8,249 bases of DNA from Desulfobacteraceae bacterium UBA5852 (GTDB lineage: Bacteria > Desulfobacterota > Desulfobacteria > Desulfobacterales > UBA5852), in assembly GCA_002432195.1 (NCBI GenBank), contig DJGG01000253.1, positions 13,537 to 21,785 on the forward strand, written 5' to 3'. Below the pieces are notes generated by a model. That model was not told the DNA's origin, ran no database searches, and worked only from the letters and a program-made list of their open reading frames with translations. The translations under genes were made by a program, and so were the position numbers. Of this stretch, positions 4,731 to 8,249 are shown piece after piece. Position 1 is the first letter of the stretch, and the number at the start of each line of letters is the position of its first letter.

Positions 4731-7700
4731 ATGCCATCGGATGCCCCGCCCTTCGTCCATCTCCACGTGCACACCCAGTACAGTCTTCTGGATGGTGCCA
4801 TCCGCATCGATCCGCTGCTGCAGAAGGCCGGCGAGTTCAACATGCCCGCGCTGGCCATTACCGACCACGGGACCATGTTCGGCGCCCTGGAATTCCACGA
4901 GAAGGCCCGCAAGCAGGGCCTGCGGCCCATCATCGGCTGCGAGATGTACATCGCCCCCCGCCGCCTCCAGGACAAGACCGCCGAGGACCACAAGGGCGTC
5001 ACCCATCTGGTGCTGCTGGCCGAAAACCAGGAAGGCTACCGCAATCTCTGCCGCCTGGCCACCATCGCCCAGTTGGAGGGGTTCTATTACCGGCCGCGCA
5101 TCGACAAGGAGGCCCTGAGCGCCCACAGCCGGGGGTTGATCGGCCTGTCGGCCTGCCTCCACGGGGAGGTGGCCACCCACATCCAGAACGGGCGCCTGGA
5201 GCAGGCGGATGCGGCCGCGCGCTGGTTCCAGGAGCTGTTCGGCCCGGGCAACTTTTTCCTGGAAGTCCAAAACAATGGGCTGGAGATCCAGGCCAAGGTC
5301 AACCAGGCCCTGCGGGAGATGAGCCGACGCCTGGAGATCCCGCTGGTGGCCAGCAACGACTGCCACTACCTCGAGCGGGCGGACGCGCGGGCCCACGACG
5401 TGCTGCTCTGCATCCAGACCGGCAAGACGGTGCACGAGGCCAACCGCTTCCGCTTCAGCACCGACCAACTCTATTTCAAGTCGCCCCAGGAGATGGCGGC
5501 CGATTTCGGCGACTATCCCGGAGCCCTGGCCAACACCGTGGCCATTGCCGAGCGCTGCGCCTACGATTTCGATTTCAGCTACCATTTCCCCCGCTACGCG
5601 GCCCCGGGCGACCTCTCCGCCGAGGCGCTTTTCGAGAAAACCGTGCGGGAGGGCTATGCCCGGCGCCTGGTCCAGATCCGCACGCGCCGCCCGCACCTGG
5701 ACCCGCAGGCCTACGAGGAGCGGCTGAACTACGAAATCGAGGTCATCAAGGGCATGGGCTTTGCCGGCTACTTCCTGATCGTGGCCGATTTCATCCAGTA
5801 CGCCAAGGACCACCGGGTCCCCGTGGGACCCGGGCGCGGGTCGGCCGCCGGCAGCATGGTGGCCTACAGCATGGGGATCACGGACCTGGACCCCATCGAG
5901 CACGGCCTGATTTTCGAGCGCTTCCTGAACCCCGAGCGCATCAGCATGCCCGATATCGACGTGGACTTCTGCATCAACGGCCGGGAAAAGGTTTTCAAGT
6001 ACGTGGTGGAGAAATACGGCGGCGGCGAATTCGTGGCCCAGATCATCACCTACGGGAAACTCAAGACCCGGGCCGTCATCCGGGACGTGGGCCGGGCCTT
6101 GGACATCCCCTTGCGGGAGGTGGATGCCATCGCCAAGATGGTGCCGGACCAGCTGAACATCACCCTGCAGGAGGCCATTGCCCAGGAGCCGCGCTTCAAG
6201 GAAATGGCCGCGGACCGGCCGGAAATTGCCGACCTGCTGCAGATCTGCCGGGTGCTGGAGGGCCTCCCGCGGCACGCCTCCACGCATGCCGCGGGGGTGG
6301 TGATCGGCGACAAACCCCTGGTGGAATACCTGCCCCTCTACCGGGGGAAGAAGGGGGAAGTCGTCACCCAGTTCGACATGCAGTACGTGGAGAAGGCCGG
6401 GCTGGTGAAGTTCGACTTCCTGGGCCTGCGCAACCTCACGGTGATCGATCACGCCCTGGGGCTGATCGCCGCCCAGGGCAAGCCCCCCCCCGAGATGTCC
6501 ACCCTGGACCTGGAGGATGCCGCCACCTACCGCCTGCTGGCCTCCGGTGACACCACCGGTGTCTTTCAGCTGGAGAGCTCCGGCATGAAGGACCTGCTGG
6601 TGCGTCTCAAGCCGGCCTGTTTCGCCGACGTCACGGCGCTGGTGGCGCTCTACCGCCCCGGGCCGCTGGACAGCGGCATGGTGGAAGACTTCGTGGAGCG
6701 CAAGCACGGCCGCAGGGCCGTGGCGTACCAGCTGCCGGAGTTGGAACCCATCCTGAGGGAAACCTACGGCGTGATCCTCTACCAGGAGCAGGTGATGCAA
6801 ATCGCCGGCGCCCTGGCCCGCTATTCCATGGCCCAGGCCGACGGCCTGCGCAAGGCCATGGGCAAGAAGATCGCCGCCAAAATGGCCGAGCACCGCGAGC
6901 TGTTCATGGCGGGCGCCCGGGAAAACGGTGTTCCCGAAGACAAGGCCACGGGCATCTTCGACCTCATGGAGAAGTTCGGCGGCTACGGCTTCAACAAGTC
7001 CCACAGCGCCGCCTACGCCCTGATCGCTTACCAGACGGCCTATCTCAAGGCCCATTTCCCGGTGGAGTTCCTGGCCGCCCTGCTCACCAGCGAAATGCAC
7101 GCCATCGACGGCGTGGTGAAGTTCATGTCCGAGTGCCGCAGCCACGACATCGATGTGCTGCCCCCGGACATCAACCAGAGTGCCACGGTCTTCACCGTGG
7201 ACGGCGAGCGCATCCGCTTCGGGCTGGTGGCGGTGAAGAACGTCGGGGAGGGGGCCATCGAGGCTATCACGGCCGAGCGCGCCGCGGGCGGCCCCTTTCG
7301 GTCGCTGTTCGAATTCTGCGAGCGGGTGGACCTGCGCAAAGTCAACAAGCGGGTGCTGGAGGGCCTGATCAAGTGCGGGGCCCTGGATTCCACCGGGGCC
7401 CGGCGCTCCCAGATGATGGCCGCCCTGGAGGAGGCCCTGGAGTACGGCCAGCTGGTGCAGCGGGAGAAGTGCGATCCCCAGATGGGCCTCTTCGGGGGGG
7501 ACGGCGGCAGCTGCCAGATCAATGTGCCGGAACTGCCGAGCATTCCCGAGTGGGAGGAACGGGAGCGCTTGGCCAACGAAAAGGAGGCGCTGGGCTTTTA
7601 CCTCAGCGGCCATCCGTTGCGGGATTACGAGGAGGTGATGGACAAGTACACCACGGCCGGCGCGGCGAGCCTCAAGGAATTGCCCGACAAGACCGCGGTG

Positions 7701-8249
7701 CGCATCGGCGGCCTGGTGAGCGGCATCCGGATGCTGCGCACCAAGAAGGGCGACCGGATGGCCTTCGTCCAGGTGGAGGACCTCCAGGGCAATGCGGAGA
7801 TCATCGCCTTTCCGGAGGTCTTCGGCCAGTCGGAGGAGTTGCTGGTGGTGGATCACCCGGTGCTGGTGCAGGGCGAAGTCCAGAAGGAGGAAAACACCGT
7901 GCGCGTGATCGCCGCGGCCATCATCCCCATGGAGCGCGCCGAGGAACTCTGGGCGGCCAGCGTCCACATCACCCTCGACATCACGCGCATGGAGCCCGGC
8001 CACCTCCAGCGGGTGCGGGACATCGTGACGCGCCACCGGGGGACCTGCCGGACGGTTTTCCACCTGGTGGCCCCGTCGGCCACCGAGACGATCATCGAGG
8101 CGGCGGATGGCTTCCGCCTGAAGGCCGGGCGGTCGCTGGCCCGGGAAATCGACGACCTGCTGGGCTATCCGGCCGTGGAAACCCAATGCAGCGAGGCCGT
8201 TGCCGGCCCGCCCGGGGCCGGCAACGGCAGCGGTGGCAATGGCCGCCGG
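4731..8249 (+). CDS. dnaE: DNA polymerase III alpha subunit (3' end outside window)
   Basis: DnaE is the replicative polymerase of the chromosome, working with the sliding clamp and tau clamp-loader subunit. The frame stays open for 1173 codons to the window edge. The ATG at 4731 has GAGGA at 4720-4724 six bases upstream and an in-frame TGA 18 bases upstream. Order of parts: PHP domain at about 8-280, with HLHVH at 10-14, TDHG at 44-47, Cys142 and ND-x-H at 209-212; palm with GPGRGSAAGS at 366-375; catalytic Asp410 and Asp412 in DIDVDF, and Asp562 in KFDFLG; YRPGPLDSGM at 641-650; YQEQVM at 684-689; GYGFNKSHSAAYA at 751-763; helix-hairpin-helix region about 800-890; clamp-binding QMGLF at 917-921; OB fold about 988-1070; C-terminal tau-binding region from about 1075. 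Homology to E. coli DnaE runs out near 1152, and a Gly/Ala-rich tail of at least 20 residues follows. Nine consecutive C at 6483-6491 encode KPPP in frame. It is 231 bases from guaB, so probably its own unit; accA often follows dnaE in other bacteria but is not visible here. Confidence 0.97.
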   Translation, partial: MPSDAPPFVHLHVHTQYSLLDGAIRIDPLLQKAGEFNMPALAITDHGTMFGALEFHEKARKQGLRPIIGCEMYIAPRRLQDKTAEDHKGVTHLVLLAENQEGYRNLCRLATIAQLEGFYYRPRIDKEALSAHSRGLIGLSACLHGEVATHIQNGRLEQADAAARWFQELFGPGNFFLEVQNNGLEIQAKVNQALREMSRRLEIPLVASNDCHYLERADARAHDVLLCIQTGKTVHEANRFRFSTDQLYFKSPQEMAADFGDYPGALANTVAIAERCAYDFDFSYHFPRYAAPGDLSAEALFEKTVREGYARRLVQIRTRRPHLDPQAYEERLNYEIEVIKGMGFAGYFLIVADFIQYAKDHRVPVGPGRGSAAGSMVAYSMGITDLDPIEHGLIFERFLNPERISMPDIDVDFCINGREKVFKYVVEKYGGGEFVAQIITYGKLKTRAVIRDVGRALDIPLREVDAIAKMVPDQLNITLQEAIAQEPRFKEMAADRPEIADLLQICRVLEGLPRHASTHAAGVVIGDKPLVEYLPLYRGKKGEVVTQFDMQYVEKAGLVKFDFLGLRNLTVIDHALGLIAAQGKPPPEMSTLDLEDAATYRLLASGDTTGVFQLESSGMKDLLVRLKPACFADVTALVALYRPGPLDSGMVEDFVERKHGRRAVAYQLPELEPILRETYGVILYQEQVMQIAGALARYSMAQADGLRKAMGKKIAAKMAEHRELFMAGARENGVPEDKATGIFDLMEKFGGYGFNKSHSAAYALIAYQTAYLKAHFPVEFLAALLTSEMHAIDGVVKFMSECRSHDIDVLPPDINQSATVFTVDGERIRFGLVAVKNVGEGAIEAITAERAAGGPFRSLFEFCERVDLRKVNKRVLEGLIKCGALDSTGARRSQMMAALEEALEYGQLVQREKCDPQMGLFGGDGGSCQINVPELPSIPEWEERERLANEKEALGFYLSGHPLRDYEEVMDKYTTAGAASLKELPDKTAVRIGGLVSGIRMLRTKKGDRMAFVQVEDLQGNAEIIAFPEVFGQSEELLVVDHPVLVQGEVQKEENTVRVIAAAIIPMERAEELWAASVHITLDITRMEPGHLQRVRDIVTRHRGTCRTVFHLVAPSATETIIEAADGFRLKAGRSLAREIDDLLGYPAVETQCSEAVAGPPGAGNGSGGNGRR
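8196..8228. repeat. Perfect 14-bp inverted repeat inside the 3' end of dnaE
   Basis: GCCGTTGCCGGCCC at 8196-8209 is the exact complement of 8215-8228, with the 5-base spacer GCCCG. The arms start and end on codon boundaries and encode the low-complexity tail AVAGPPGAGNG of DnaE. In RNA it would be a very stable hairpin. No T-run follows in the 21 remaining bases. It could be an internal attenuator, a repeat element that entered the gene, or a former terminator now read through. Confidence 0.75.

Noticed and set aside
4691..6550. A 619-codon plus-strand open frame overlapping dnaE in another frame
   Set aside because: Pro/Arg/Gly-rich translation typical of a shifted reading of a GC-rich gene; dnaE itself is continuous without a frameshift.
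4680..8186. A 1168-codon open frame on the minus strand opposite dnaE
   Set aside because: Its translation is a His/Gly/Ala/Gln-rich string with no recognisable domain. It mirrors dnaE codons, and GC-rich third positions remove stops on the opposite strand. The plus-strand dnaE frame has every expected motif.

Overview
This window reads as core chromosome from a GC-rich, Gram-negative-type bacterium. G+C looks like roughly two thirds by eye. The protein sequences resemble Deltaproteobacteria/Desulfobacterota most, but that placement is an inference from protein flavour and gene mix, not a measured result. Five genes are present, all with recognisable housekeeping functions. I found no CRISPR array, transposase, phage gene, tRNA, rRNA or defence cassette.

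Layout: (1) 1-1005, the 3' part of rpsA (ribosomal protein S1), ending before a good intrinsic terminator at 1062-1104. (2) 1188-2105, a short-form sppA (signal peptide peptidase) with its own leader hairpin. (3) 2147-2755 on the minus strand, a YciO/YrdC-family gene convergent with sppA; a GC hairpin lies between the two stop codons. (4) 2756-3035, a divergent regulatory region with a clear minus-strand promoter, several short palindromes and a structured guaB leader. (5) 3036-4499, guaB (IMP dehydrogenase), followed by a strong GC hairpin. (6) 4500-4730, a 231-base intergenic region with two families of short repeats, three of which resemble DnaA boxes. (7) 4731 to the window end, dnaE (DNA polymerase III alpha subunit), open at the right edge after 1173 codons.

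The genes cover translation (S1, possibly the YciO-family protein), membrane peptide turnover (SppA), guanine nucleotide synthesis (GuaB) and chromosome replication (DnaE). Only the general link from nucleotide supply to replication joins neighbours functionally. Spacing and hairpins suggest mostly separate transcription units.

The coding content is ordinary, and I do not think the window holds a new multi-gene system. What merits a second look is mostly non-coding: the repeat/DnaA-box-like cluster in front of dnaE, a perfect 14-bp inverted repeat inside the last visible codons of dnaE, and operator-like palindromes between yciO and guaB. Two protein-level points also stand out: an apparently intact metal site in the DnaE PHP domain, and a YciO-like protein that keeps most of the active-site tetrad known from TsaC/Sua5.
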